Shown one piece after another: positions 8,859 through 16,955 of a stretch of DNA of 64,000 nt. The DNA lies in contig KI632513.1 of the NCBI GenBank assembly GCA_000504425.1, positions 3,671,500-3,735,499 of the forward strand. The letters run 5' to 3'. Every line of letters starts with the position of its first letter. Within the stretch, counting starts at the first letter, position 1. Below the pieces are notes generated by a model. It was not told the DNA's origin, ran no database searches, and saw only the letters and a program-made list of their open reading frames with translations. Origin of the DNA: Rhodopseudomonas palustris JSC-3b (GTDB taxonomy: Bacteria; Pseudomonadota; Alphaproteobacteria; Rhizobiales; Xanthobacteraceae). Position numbers and translations under genes: made by a program.

Positions 8859-8942
8859 TTAAACTAGTTTGTGTTGCTGAAATAGTCTCAACATCTCCAC
8901 TCCCGCATCGGACCGATGCGCCTAACTTGGAAAAAGTCTCTC

Positions 8943-9326
8943 ATGTCCCGCCAGTTGATTTCCTCCGGTTCGCCCTTTGAAAAGACCGCCGGCTATAGCC
9001 GCGCGGTGGTCGATGGCGATTTCGCCTTCGTCTCGGGCACCACCGGCTACGACTACACCACCATGACCCTGCCGGCCGATGTCACCGCGCAGACACGCAA
9101 TTGCTTCAAAACCATCGAGGGGGCTTTGCAGCAGGCGGGCTTTTCGATGAGCGATCTGGTGCGGGCCACTTACTACATCACCGATGCCGCCGATGCCGAC
9201 GCCGTATTTGCGGTGTGCGGCGAAGTGCTCGGCGAAATCCGCCCGGCAGCGACGCTACTGGTGGTCGCCGGGCTCTATAAGCCCGAGATGAAGGTCGAAA
9301 TCGAAGTCACGGCGAAGCGTCGTTGA
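8943..9326 (+). CDS. RidA/YjgF/YER057c/UK114-family protein
   Basis: 127 aa from the ATG at 8943; the longer frame from 8916 lacks a ribosome site. RidA proteins are trimeric enamine/imine deaminases that quench reactive 2-aminoacrylate-type intermediates. Visible features are SSGSPFEKTAGYSRAVV, FVSGTTGYDYTT, the helix FKTIEGALQQAGFSMSDLVR, and the conserved C-terminal arginine and strand in IRPAATLLVVAGLY and MKVEIEVTAKRR. It belongs to a RidA-like subgroup and not necessarily the archetypal RidA. It lies inside the polyamine cluster and may deal with reactive imines or aldehydes from amine metabolism (inference). Confidence 0.88.
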   Translation: MSRQLISSGSPFEKTAGYSRAVVDGDFAFVSGTTGYDYTTMTLPADVTAQTRNCFKTIEGALQQAGFSMSDLVRATYYITDAADADAVFAVCGEVLGEIRPAATLLVVAGLYKPEMKVEIEVTAKRR

Positions 9327-9336
9327 TGAGCACGGC

Positions 9337-9359
9337 GTCCCGCGGCCCGGCCGCGGGAC
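9337..9359 (+). terminator. 9-bp GC hairpin after ridA-like gene
   Basis: Perfect stem 9337-9345/9351-9359 with a 5-base loop, followed by GGCTTGTTGCTTTG. Confidence 0.5.
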
Positions 9360-9426
9360 GGCTTGTTGCTTTGTGTCCACCTCCATGCGCGCTTTGGCGC
9401 GCATGCCAACCGAAGACTGGGAAATC

Positions 9427-9834
9427 ATGATCCATCAGATCAAGGCGCCCCGTAAGGAACTGCCGCCCATCAAGCTGCGCCAGCAGGACAGCGACCGGCT
9501 AGGCCAGCTGGCCGAAGCCGCTGCCGAAACCTCGCCGGTGGCGGAGTTTTTGGCGCGTGAGATCGATCGCGCGGCGGTCGTGCCGGATTCCGAACTGGCC
9601 GGCATCGTTTGCATGGAATCCGAAGTGGTGTTCCGCGACGACGCAACCGGCCAGCAGAAGCGCGTTACCCTGGTGTATCCCAATGCCGCTGACATCGACG
9701 CTGGCCGAATTTCCGTGCTGACTCCGATCGGCGCCGCGCTTATAGGGCTGGCTGCCGGTCAGACCATCGAATTCGGGACCCCGACCGGCGGCGTGAAGTC
9801 GCTCACCGTGCTCGAGGTCAGCGGACCGGCCTGA
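9427..9834 (+). CDS. GreA/GreB C-terminal-domain protein, Rnk-like (nucleoside diphosphate kinase regulator family)
   Basis: 135 aa from the ATG at 9427. A short N-terminal helix region (IKLRQQDSDRLGQLAEAA) leads into EFLAREIDRAAVVPDSELAGIVCME, then the Gre C-terminal fold: VVFRDDATGQQKRVTLVYP, DIDAGRISVLTPIGAALIGL, and the hallmark end TIEFGTPTGGVKSLTVLEV. The Gre coiled-coil tip is missing, as in Rnk. Rnk-type proteins bind RNA polymerase at the secondary channel but cannot stimulate transcript cleavage. It lies between ridA-like and homospermidine synthase genes; the reason for this placement is unknown. Confidence 0.85.
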   Translation: MIHQIKAPRKELPPIKLRQQDSDRLGQLAEAAAETSPVAEFLAREIDRAAVVPDSELAGIVCMESEVVFRDDATGQQKRVTLVYPNAADIDAGRISVLTPIGAALIGLAAGQTIEFGTPTGGVKSLTVLEVSGPA

Positions 9835-9947
9835 CCTACCCGGTGTGTCAGGGGCGCGCTGCGACACGCAGCGTGCCGGCAAGTTTCGTCACCTGTTTCC
9901 CCGAACGTAGTCCTACGTTCGTTTCCACCATCCGGAGTTACTATCCC

Positions 9948-11384
9948 ATGTCTTCTTCAGCCAATCCGCCCATCCACGCGCGCATCAGCGGCCCCATCGT
10001 GATGATCGGTTTCGGCTCGATCGGCAAAGGCACGCTGCCGCTGATCGAGCGGCATTTCGAGTACGACAAGTCGCGCTTTGTGATTATCGACCCGCATGCC
10101 GATGACGAGCTGGCCCGCAAGCATGGCGTGCGCTTCATCAAGCAGGCGGTCACCAAGGACAATTACCGCGAACTGCTGGTGCCGCTGCTCACCGAAGGCG
10201 GCGGCCAGGGCTTTTGCGTCAACCTGTCGGTTGATACCGGCTCGGTCGACCTGATGACGATGTGCCGCGAGATCGGCTCGCTGTATATCGACACGGTGGT
10301 CGAGCCCTGGCTCGGCTTCTACTTCGACAAATCGGCCGGCCCGGAGAAGCGCTCCAACTACGCGCTGCGCGAGACGTTGCTCGCCGCCAAGCGCAAGCAT
10401 CCGGGCGGCACCACCGCGGTGTCGACCTGCGGCGCCAACCCCGGCATGGTGTCGTGGTTCGTCAAGCAGGCGCTGCTCGACATCGCCCGTGATACCAACA
10501 CGCCGTTCAACGAGCCCAAGAGCCGCGAAGGCTGGGCGGAGCTGGCGCACAAGCTCGGCGTCAAGGGCATCCACATCGCCGAACGCGATACCCAGCGCTC
10601 CAAGAACCCGAAGCCGATGAACGTGTTCGTCAACACCTGGTCGGTGGAAGGTTTTGTGTCGGAAGGTCTGCAGCCGGCCGAACTCGGCTGGGGCACCCAT
10701 GAGAAGTGGATGCCGGATAATGGCCGCACCCACAGCGAAGGCTGCGGCGCTGCGATCTATCTGCTGCAGCCGGGCGCCAACACCCGGGTGCGGACTTGGT
10801 GCCCGACCCCGGGCGCGCAATATGGCTTCCTGGTGACGCACAACGAGTCGATCTCGATCGCGGACTACTTCACGCTGCGCGACGGCGACAAGGTGGTGTA
10901 CCGGCCGACCTGCCACTACGCCTATCATCCGGCCAACGACGCGGTGCTGTCGATGCACGAGATGTTCGGCGCCGAAGGCAAGATGCAGCCGAAGTGGCAC
11001 ATTCTCGACGAGAACGAGATCGTTGACGGCATCGACGAACTCGGCGTGCTGGTCTATGGCCACGCCAAGAACGCCTATTGGTACGGCTCGCAGCTCTCGA
11101 TCGAAGAGACCCGCGAGGTCTGCCCGTATCAGAACGCCACCGGCATGCAGGTGTCGTCAGCGGTGCTGGCCGGCATGGTGTGGGCGCTGGAAAATCCGGA
11201 AGCCGGCATTGTCGAGGCCGACGAAATGGACTTCCGCCGCTGCCTGGAAGTGCAGAAGCCGTATCTCGGCCCGGTGAAGGGCTACTACACCGATTGGACG
11301 CCGCTCGCCGATCGTCCGGGCCTGTTCCCGGAAGACATCGACACTTCCGATCCGTGGCAGTTCAAGAACGTGCTGGTGCGCTAG
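9948..11384 (+). CDS. hss: Homospermidine synthase (NAD-dependent)
   Basis: 478 aa from the ATG at 9948. It joins two putrescines (or putrescine and spermidine) to sym-homospermidine with release of ammonia, a polyamine route typical of alphaproteobacteria. The Rossmann motif VMIGFGSIGKGTLPLIERH lies near residues 18-36; further family landmarks are CVNLSVDTGSVDLM, YIDTVVEPWLGFY, STCGANPGMVSWFVKQALL, HNESISIADYFTLRDG and PYQNATGMQVSSAVLAGMVW. It uses the putrescine made by the upstream decarboxylase. The stop codon overlaps the start of a large intergenic palindrome. Confidence 0.96.
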   Translation: MSSSANPPIHARISGPIVMIGFGSIGKGTLPLIERHFEYDKSRFVIIDPHADDELARKHGVRFIKQAVTKDNYRELLVPLLTEGGGQGFCVNLSVDTGSVDLMTMCREIGSLYIDTVVEPWLGFYFDKSAGPEKRSNYALRETLLAAKRKHPGGTTAVSTCGANPGMVSWFVKQALLDIARDTNTPFNEPKSREGWAELAHKLGVKGIHIAERDTQRSKNPKPMNVFVNTWSVEGFVSEGLQPAELGWGTHEKWMPDNGRTHSEGCGAAIYLLQPGANTRVRTWCPTPGAQYGFLVTHNESISIADYFTLRDGDKVVYRPTCHYAYHPANDAVLSMHEMFGAEGKMQPKWHILDENEIVDGIDELGVLVYGHAKNAYWYGSQLSIEETREVCPYQNATGMQVSSAVLAGMVWALENPEAGIVEADEMDFRRCLEVQKPYLGPVKGYYTDWTPLADRPGLFPEDIDTSDPWQFKNVLVR

Positions 11385-11485
11385 AGCCTTTTCGGTTCTG
11401 ATGGAATCAGAACCGAGGCTCTAGCTTTATGTGCTGACGCGTTTTCTTGACGCGAACCGGGCTCCACTTCGCTCGAAAACGCTAT
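11381..11485. repeat. Dispersed palindromic element, copy 1, possibly also the hss terminator
   Basis: There are two parts. First, a hairpin of about 19 bp (11381-11388 with 11417-11424, and 11392-11402 with 11406-11416) with a 3-base bulge. Second, an inverted GCGTTTTC/GAAAACGC pair (11439-11446/11475-11482). The second part recurs inverted at 35181-35220 in this window. Such elements are common between genes in Bradyrhizobiaceae. Confidence 0.75.
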
Positions 11486-11539
11486 AAGCGTCATCGGTTG
11501 ACCGGGATGCCAGCGGCATCCCGGCGCCAATTATCACGA

Positions 11540-11577
11540 GGGCCGCGAGCAGCCTGGCTGCTGGCGGCCCTTTTGTT
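11540..11577 (+). terminator. Rho-independent terminator-like hairpin
   Basis: Outer stem GGGCCGC/GCGGCCC (11540-11546/11564-11570) with an inner CAGC/GCTG stem, followed by TTTTGTTTTG. It reads on the + strand after hss. Confidence 0.7.
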
Positions 11578-11650
11578 TTGGGAGAGTAACAATCGAAGCG
11601 AAGCTGGTTCGCTGATCAAGCGGCGGCACTCTGACATCAACTAACTGCAC

Positions 11651-11740
11651 GTCATGGCCGGGCTCGTCCCGGCCATCCACGTCTTTGAATCCAGATGTCG
11701 TTCAAGACGTGGATGGCCCCGACAAGCGCGGGCATGACGG
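11651..11740. repeat. Dispersed intergenic palindrome (GTCATGGCCGGG...type)
   Basis: Imperfect inverted repeat: the left arm GTCATGGCCGGG...CCATCCACGTCTT is mirrored by AAGACGTGGATGGCC...GGGCATGAC. Related copies lie at 58943-58980 and 63926-64000. The stretch 11385-11764 otherwise contains no gene. Confidence 0.75.
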
Positions 11741-11764
11741 CTCATTGTGAGGAGGCCGTTGCTA

Positions 11765-12085
11765 TCAGTTATTCGGCCGCACGGGTTCGCCGACTTTTTC
11801 CGCTGGCGCCGGCGGCAAGGCCGGCTGCGCGCCAAGTTTCTGTGCATCGGTATCGGGGCGGGCAGGTTCGGGCGGGATCGCGCTCGGACGGGTCAAGGCC
11901 GGAGGGATGGGCGCGGGCAGTGCCGGTTTGCTTTCCGCGCCCGGCGTCGATTGCAGCGGCGGCGTCGCCTGCACCACGCGCGGCGGCTCGCGCATCATGA
12001 ACAAAGCGAGCGCGCACAAGCCGACGCCGCCCAATATCAGCAGGCTGGCAATCAGGCTTTCGCGTTTCAGGCTGCGTGTGGCCAT
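11765..12085 (-). CDS. Hypothetical single-pass membrane protein with Pro-rich tail
   Basis: 106 aa. The ATG is preceded by a good Shine-Dalgarno (AGGAGACCCTC). There is one hydrophobic segment (about residues 11-31, SLIASLLILGGVGLCALAL) after a short basic N-terminus, so the C-terminus is probably periplasmic. The tail (about 35-106) is Pro/Ala-rich without recognisable motif (for example LPAPIPPALTRPSAIPPEPA). I recognise no family. It follows the MgtC gene on the same strand with a 62-bp gap and may be cotranscribed. Confidence 0.55.
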   Translation of the reverse strand: MATRSLKRESLIASLLILGGVGLCALALFMMREPPRVVQATPPLQSTPGAESKPALPAPIPPALTRPSAIPPEPARPDTDAQKLGAQPALPPAPAEKVGEPVRPNN

Positions 12086-12147
12086 GAGGGTCTCCTGGTG
12101 TTGCTGGTGTTAACGGCCCGGACGCGGCGGCGGTTCCCCGCTGATGG

Positions 12148-12870
12148 CTAATCCTTGGTGCTGCTTTCCCAGGTGGCGTATTTCACACCAGAACATTTCG
12201 ACAGATCGGCGACCACGACATCCAGTTCTTTCGGATCAATGGCGGTCGCGACCAGCGTGGCGACGATTTCCGCTTTGTCCTCGGCATGTTCGGGCGTTTC
12301 GACCTCGAGGTCAGCGACCGGATAATTCGCCGCTTCGAGCCGTTCGACCAGCTGATCGCGCGCCGCATCGGCGATCTGACCATCGACGGTGAGCCGCACC
12401 GAATAGGTCGCTTCCAGCGAGCGTTCGTCGATCGGCGATCGGTTGATGGCGTTGACCAAGGGCCGCAGCAGCGTGTTGCCGGCAATCACGAAGACGGTGA
12501 GCGCGCAGGCCTGTGCCACCATGTCGGCGCCGGCGCAACAGCCGACCGCCGAGCAGCTCCACAAGGTCGCAGCGGTGTTAAGCCCGCGGACATTCATGCC
12601 TTCCTTCATGATGACGCCGGCGCCGAGAAAGCCGACGCCGGACACCACATAGGCGATGACATGCACCGCGCCCTCAGCGCCTTTGAGGTGCATGGCGAGA
12701 TCGACAAACGCCGCCGACGCGGTTGCGACCAGCACATTGGTGCGCAGCCCCGCGGTGCGCAGCCGGTATTGGCGCTCGGCGCCGATCAGCATGCCGAGCA
12801 CGAAGGCCACGGTCAGGCTGAGCAGCGTGTCGAGAAAATCGAAGGTTTGGAAGGTGGTCAGGAATCGCAT
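12148..12870 (-). CDS. MgtC/SapB-family membrane protein
   Basis: 240 aa. The N-terminal domain carries the MgtC signature: LSLTVAFVLGMLIGAERQYR, RTAGLRTNVLVATASAAFVDLA, then VSGVGFLGAGVIMKEG and VRGLNTAATLWSCSAVG. About four to five membrane segments are present in residues 10-135. The C-terminal soluble region (about 150-240) resembles an ACT-like domain (YSVRLTVDGQIADAARDQLVERLEA). MgtC proteins are linked to growth in low Mg2+ and, in some bacteria, to control of F-type ATP synthase and virulence; the exact job here is not determinable. Confidence 0.9.
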   Translation of the reverse strand: MRFLTTFQTFDFLDTLLSLTVAFVLGMLIGAERQYRLRTAGLRTNVLVATASAAFVDLAMHLKGAEGAVHVIAYVVSGVGFLGAGVIMKEGMNVRGLNTAATLWSCSAVGCCAGADMVAQACALTVFVIAGNTLLRPLVNAINRSPIDERSLEATYSVRLTVDGQIADAARDQLVERLEAANYPVADLEVETPEHAEDKAEIVATLVATAIDPKELDVVVADLSKCSGVKYATWESSTKD

Positions 12871-12919
12871 GGAGACGATGATAGTCGCTCAGCGATGACG
12901 TTGGAACGTCAGACCCAAC

Positions 12920-13939
12920 CTATAGTGGCAAAACCCCGACCTCACCGTCCTCGCAGGCATAGGCCAGCGTCTCGCCATCCGCGGCCCAGGCCACGGCGGC
13001 CACTGGACTGCCTTCGCCGCGCACCAGGATTTCCGCGCCGTCGCCGATGCGCACCATCAGCACCACGCCATTGCTATAGCCGCACGCCAGCACCTCGGCA
13101 TTGGCATCGCAGGCCACCGCGGTGACGCGCGCCTGCAGCGGCGCCAGCATCGCCGGCTGTTTGCCCATCGGCCCGTCCTTGGTCGCGAACGGCCAGATGA
13201 TCACCGCGTCCGCGCCCGAGGTCGCCAGCCCCTTGCCGCCCACGGTCCAGGCCATCGAGCGCACCCGGCCGGGATAGCCGGTCATGCGCATGTGCTGGCC
13301 ATCGGAAAGCCGCCAGCCATGCAGTGCCGGCTCGTGCATCGCGGTGATCAGGAAGCGATTGTCGGCGCTGAACATCACGCCGAGATGCGAGCCGGCCCAT
13401 TCCAGCACGTCCGGCTTGGCCGCCATATTGGGAAACCACAGCGTCACGCCGTTATAGTGCGCGATCGCGAGCCGCAGTCCTTTCGGCGCGAAAGCCAGCC
13501 CGCCGACCGTGGAGGGCACGTCGAAGCTCTTTTCCTCGCCCTTGGGCATGCGGACGAACGCGGTCTTGCCGGCCGACCAGGCGACCGCCCCGTCGGGATG
13601 CAGCGCGACATTGTCGATCCAGCGCCGCTTGGCATCGGTAGCGATCGTGGTGGCGGTGCCGCTGGCGTCGATCGCGGTGACCTTGCCGTCATCGCCGCCG
13701 GTCAGAAGACGCTTTCCGTCGCTGGCGGCACACAGAATCGCGCCGAACGCGACTTCGATCCGCTCGGTCTGATCAAGACCGCGGATCAAAGTGACGGCTT
13801 CCTCGGTGCCGACCACTGCGAGCGTGTCGCCGAGGAAGAATGCGGACGCGGCTGGGGCGCCGAGCGCGAATTTATGGACGCGCGCGGTGACCGAGGGGAT
13901 CGAGGCTTCGGCGGCGCCGGACTGGATGTCGCTGGTCAT
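12920..13939 (-). CDS. WD40-repeat protein at the end of the zinc operon
   Basis: 339 aa from the ATG at 13939, which overlaps the cobW stop in ATGA, so translation is probably coupled. No signal peptide is evident. The sequence is a series of beta-propeller blades with repeating patterns such as ILCAASDGKRLLTGGDDGKV, LAFAPKGLRLAIAHYNGVTLW, VMFSADNRFLITAMHEPALHGW, SMAWTVGGKGLATSGADAVIIW and AVAWAADGETLAYACEDGEVG, enough for about seven blades. WD40 propellers are usually protein-interaction scaffolds. Its place behind znuCBA and cobW under a Zur box suggests a role in zinc allocation, but none is established. Confidence 0.85.
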   Translation of the reverse strand: MTSDIQSGAAEASIPSVTARVHKFALGAPAASAFFLGDTLAVVGTEEAVTLIRGLDQTERIEVAFGAILCAASDGKRLLTGGDDGKVTAIDASGTATTIATDAKRRWIDNVALHPDGAVAWSAGKTAFVRMPKGEEKSFDVPSTVGGLAFAPKGLRLAIAHYNGVTLWFPNMAAKPDVLEWAGSHLGVMFSADNRFLITAMHEPALHGWRLSDGQHMRMTGYPGRVRSMAWTVGGKGLATSGADAVIIWPFATKDGPMGKQPAMLAPLQARVTAVACDANAEVLACGYSNGVVLMVRIGDGAEILVRGEGSPVAAVAWAADGETLAYACEDGEVGVLPL

Positions 13940-15003
13940 GCGGCGATACACTTGTCAAAGCCGTCGCGGATCGCCTGTTCGGGCAGATCGCGACCGATGA
14001 ACACCACGCGGCTAAGCCGCGGCTCGTCCTCGCGCCACGGGCGCTGATGATCGCCTTCCAGCATCATATGCACGCCCTGAAACACGTAGCGGTCGTCATC
14101 GCCGGAAAAGGCCAGGATGCCCTTGGAGCGCAGAATCTTCTGGCCTTCGGTCGCCACCAATTGCTGCAGCCAGGGCATGAATTTCTTCGGATCGAGCGGC
14201 TTGTCGCTGGATAGCGCCAGCGATTGCATATGCTCGTCATGATAGTGCTTGAGGCCATGGCCGTGGTGATCACCATGGTGGTGATCATGGCCGCAATGCG
14301 GGTCGTGGCAATGCTCGTGATCATGATCGTGGTCGTGATCATCGCTGCCTTCGAGGAATTCCGGCTCGATCTCCAAAATGCGATCGAGATCAAAGGCGCC
14401 GCGATCGAGCACGTCGGCCAGCGCCACCTGGCAGCGCTGGGTACGGTGCAGATGGGCGTAGGGGTTGATGCCGCGAATGCGCGCTTCCACTTCGGCGAGT
14501 TCGGCCGGCGTCACGAGGTCGGTCTTGTTGAGGATGATCACGTCGGCGAAGGCGATCTGGTTCTTGGCTTCCGGCGCGTCTTTCAGCCGGTCGCTGAGCC
14601 ATTTGGCGTCGGCCACCGTGACCACGGCGTCGAGCCGGGCGTTGTTCTGCACGTCTTCGTCGACAAAGAAGGTCTGCGCCACGGGCGCCGGATCAGCAAG
14701 GCCGGTGGTCTCGACGATGATGGCGTCGAACTTACCGCGCCGCTTCATCAAGCCACCGAGAATCCGCACCAGATCGCCGCGCACCGTGCAGCAGATGCAG
14801 CCGTTGTTCATCTCGAACACTTCTTCATCGGCGCCGATGATCAAATCATTGTCGATGCCGATCTCGCCGAATTCGTTGACGATCACCGCATATTTCTTGC
14901 CGTGGTTTTCCGACAGAATTCGGTTCAGCAAGGTAGTCTTGCCGGCGCCGAGATAGCCGGTGAGCACGGTGACAGGGACTTTTTCGGACGCGGGTGACGA
15001 CAT
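13936..15003 (-). CDS. CobW/COG0523-family GTPase, probable zinc chaperone
   Basis: 355 aa from the ATG at 15003, which has GGAGAAGCAGCCCG upstream; the longer frame lacks support. The N-terminal G domain has Walker A GYLGAGKTTLLN, the metal site CICC (in NNGCICCTVRGDL), ETTGLADPAPV and the base-recognition NKTD. A long His/Asp-rich stretch (about 230-265, for example HCHDPHCGHDHHHGDHHGHG) precedes the CobW C-terminal domain (DDRYVFQGVHMMLEGD). COG0523 proteins hand metal to client proteins with GTP hydrolysis. The location behind znuCBA and downstream of a Zur box points to zinc rather than cobalt. Confidence 0.93.
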   Translation of the reverse strand: MSSPASEKVPVTVLTGYLGAGKTTLLNRILSENHGKKYAVIVNEFGEIGIDNDLIIGADEEVFEMNNGCICCTVRGDLVRILGGLMKRRGKFDAIIVETTGLADPAPVAQTFFVDEDVQNNARLDAVVTVADAKWLSDRLKDAPEAKNQIAFADVIILNKTDLVTPAELAEVEARIRGINPYAHLHRTQRCQVALADVLDRGAFDLDRILEIEPEFLEGSDDHDHDHDHEHCHDPHCGHDHHHGDHHGHGLKHYHDEHMQSLALSSDKPLDPKKFMPWLQQLVATEGQKILRSKGILAFSGDDDRYVFQGVHMMLEGDHQRPWREDEPRLSRVVFIGRDLPEQAIRDGFDKCIAA

Positions 15004-15138
15004 CGGGCTGCTTCTCCAGGCACACCCCGGCTCCATCGGGAACGCATTCGCGCGCCGCGCCTGACACCAGGGTCGAACGGGTGAGGTCCAGCGGAGTGCC
15101 CGTGCAAGGGCAGCCCCAGGGACCGGAACGGAAGCGCG

Positions 15139-16068
15139 CTAGTCGCCCAGCGCGCTCGTCAGCGCCTTTATATTGTGGCGGACCATGGCAATGTAAGTGG
15201 GCGCTTCGCCGTTTTCATCGGTCAGGCTGTCGGAATACAGCGCGTCGCCGATCTTGGCGCCGGTCTCGGCAGCGATCCGGCGCATCAGCCGCGGGTCGGT
15301 GATGGTCTCGATGAACACCGCCGGAATGGCTTCGGCCTTGATCTGCTTGATGATCCTGGCGACGGCGCGGGCGCTGGCCTCGGCATCGGTGGAAACGCCC
15401 TGCGGGGCGATGAAGGCAATGCCATAGGCGTTGGCGAAATAGCCGAACGCGTCGTGGGTCGAGATCACCTTGCGGCGCTGCGCGGGGATCTTGGCGATCG
15501 CGGCCCGGATCTCGCTATCGAGCGCGTCGAGCTTGCCGAGATAATCCGCGGCATTGGCGGCATAGAGCGCGGCGCCGTCCGGATCGGCCGCGGCGAGCGC
15601 ATCACGGATGTTGCCGACATAGACCTTGACGTTGGCAACCGACTGCCAGGCATGCGGGTCGAATTGCGCGTCATGAGGGTGGGCGTTGTGGCTGTGATCC
15701 TTGTGATCGTGATCAGCGTCCGCCGCCTCGAGCGGCTTGATGCCCCGGCTGGCTTCGATCACCGTCGCCTTGCTGCCGGATGATTTCACCAGCCGCGGCA
15801 ACCAGCCCTCGAAGCCCAGGCCGTTGACGATCACCAGTTTGGCGGCGGCGATGCGCTTCGCATCCGCTGGCGAGGGCGTATAGACATGGGCGTCGCCGCC
15901 CGGGCCGATCAGCGTGGTGATCTGGGCCCGGTCGCCGGCGACGTTGCGCACCAAATCGGCCAGGATCGTAAAGCTGGCGACCACCTCGATCTTGTTTTGG
16001 GCGCGCGCCGGCGCGGTCGAAGTGAGGGACAGCGCGAGCAAAGCGAGGGCGATCCAGATCTGACGCAT
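15139..16068 (-). CDS. znuA: Zinc ABC transporter, periplasmic zinc-binding protein
   Basis: 309 aa from the ATG at 16068, 11 bp behind the znuB stop. The signal peptide covers about residues 1-24 (IWIALALLALSLTS then APARAQN). It is a cluster A-I solute-binding protein: VVASFTILADLVRNVAGD, the first metal His in GDAHVYTPSPAD, an acidic His-rich loop (DADHDHKDHSHNAHPHD), DPHAWQSVANVKVYV, STHDAFGYFANAYGI and IKAEAIPAVFIE. The His loop between the first two ligand regions distinguishes zinc from manganese binding proteins. It captures Zn2+ in the periplasm for ZnuBC. Confidence 0.95.
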   Translation of the reverse strand: MRQIWIALALLALSLTSTAPARAQNKIEVVASFTILADLVRNVAGDRAQITTLIGPGGDAHVYTPSPADAKRIAAAKLVIVNGLGFEGWLPRLVKSSGSKATVIEASRGIKPLEAADADHDHKDHSHNAHPHDAQFDPHAWQSVANVKVYVGNIRDALAAADPDGAALYAANAADYLGKLDALDSEIRAAIAKIPAQRRKVISTHDAFGYFANAYGIAFIAPQGVSTDAEASARAVARIIKQIKAEAIPAVFIETITDPRLMRRIAAETGAKIGDALYSDSLTDENGEAPTYIAMVRHNIKALTSALGD

Positions 16069-16079
16069 GGCGACTCCGG

Positions 16080-16955
16080 TCAGGCTTCGAGATGGCGGCC
16101 GGGAAACAGCCGGCGCAGCAGGCCGCCGACCGGCCCGATCAACACCGACAGCAGATAAAGCACCGCGCTGGCCAGGATGATGGCGGGCCCAGCCGGCACC
16201 TCGGTGTGAAACGACAGCAACAGCCCGGCATAGCCGGAGAGCAGCGCGCTGATGCTGGCGATCACCAGCATCGCGGAGATGTCGCGCGCCCAAAAGCGCG
16301 CGATCCCGGCCGGCAGGATCATCAGGCCGACCGCCAGCAGGGTGCCGAGCGCGTGGAAACCATTGACCAGATTGAGCACCACCAGGCCGAGAAAGATCAT
16401 GTGCGCCGGCCCGCCGGCGCGGCTGACCGTGCGCAGAAATAGCGGGTCGACGCATTCGATCACCAGCGGCCGAAAAATCAGCGCCAGCACGATCAGGGTC
16501 AGCGTGGCATTGAACGCGATCACCAATAGCGTCGGGTCATCGAGCGCCAGGATATTGCCGAACAGCACGTGCAGCAGATCGATATTGCTGCCCTTCAAGG
16601 AGACGATGGTGACGCCGAGCGCCAGTGACACCAGATAGAACGCGGCGAGCGAGGCGTCCTCTTTCAACTGCGTGACGCGCGACACCAGCCCGGACAGCAG
16701 CGCGACCACGAAGCCGGCCAGGATGCCGCCAATGGTCATCGCGAACAGGCTCAGCCCCGAGATCAGAAAACCGATTGCGGCGCCGGGCAGGATCGCATGC
16801 GCGATCGCGTCGCCGGCGAGACTCATCCGGCGCAGCATCAGGAACACGCCGATCGGCGCGCCAGCCAGTGCCAGCGCCAGCAGGCCGGCAAAAGCCCGGC
16901 GCATGAATTCGAATTCGATGAACGGGCCGAGCAGGGCGTCATACAGCCAGGTCAT
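16080..16955 (-). CDS. znuB: Zinc ABC transporter permease
   Basis: 291 aa ABC-3 family permease with about eight hydrophobic segments (for example GLLALALAGAPIGVFLML, GAAIGFLISGLSLFAMTIGG, LLAVGLMILPAGIARFW). The cytoplasmic coupling region is LRRMSLAGDAIAHAILPG near residues 42-60. The start ATG (16953-16955) overlaps the znuC stop in ATGA. It forms the membrane channel of the ZnuABC importer. Confidence 0.94.
   Translation of the reverse strand: MTWLYDALLGPFIEFEFMRRAFAGLLALALAGAPIGVFLMLRRMSLAGDAIAHAILPGAAIGFLISGLSLFAMTIGGILAGFVVALLSGLVSRVTQLKEDASLAAFYLVSLALGVTIVSLKGSNIDLLHVLFGNILALDDPTLLVIAFNATLTLIVLALIFRPLVIECVDPLFLRTVSRAGGPAHMIFLGLVVLNLVNGFHALGTLLAVGLMILPAGIARFWARDISAMLVIASISALLSGYAGLLLSFHTEVPAGPAIILASAVLYLLSVLIGPVGGLLRRLFPGRHLEA

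Noticed and set aside
15139..16455. Longer start for znuA at 16455
   Set aside because: It would overlap znuB by more than 370 bp and hide the signal peptide, which starts at the ATG at 16068.
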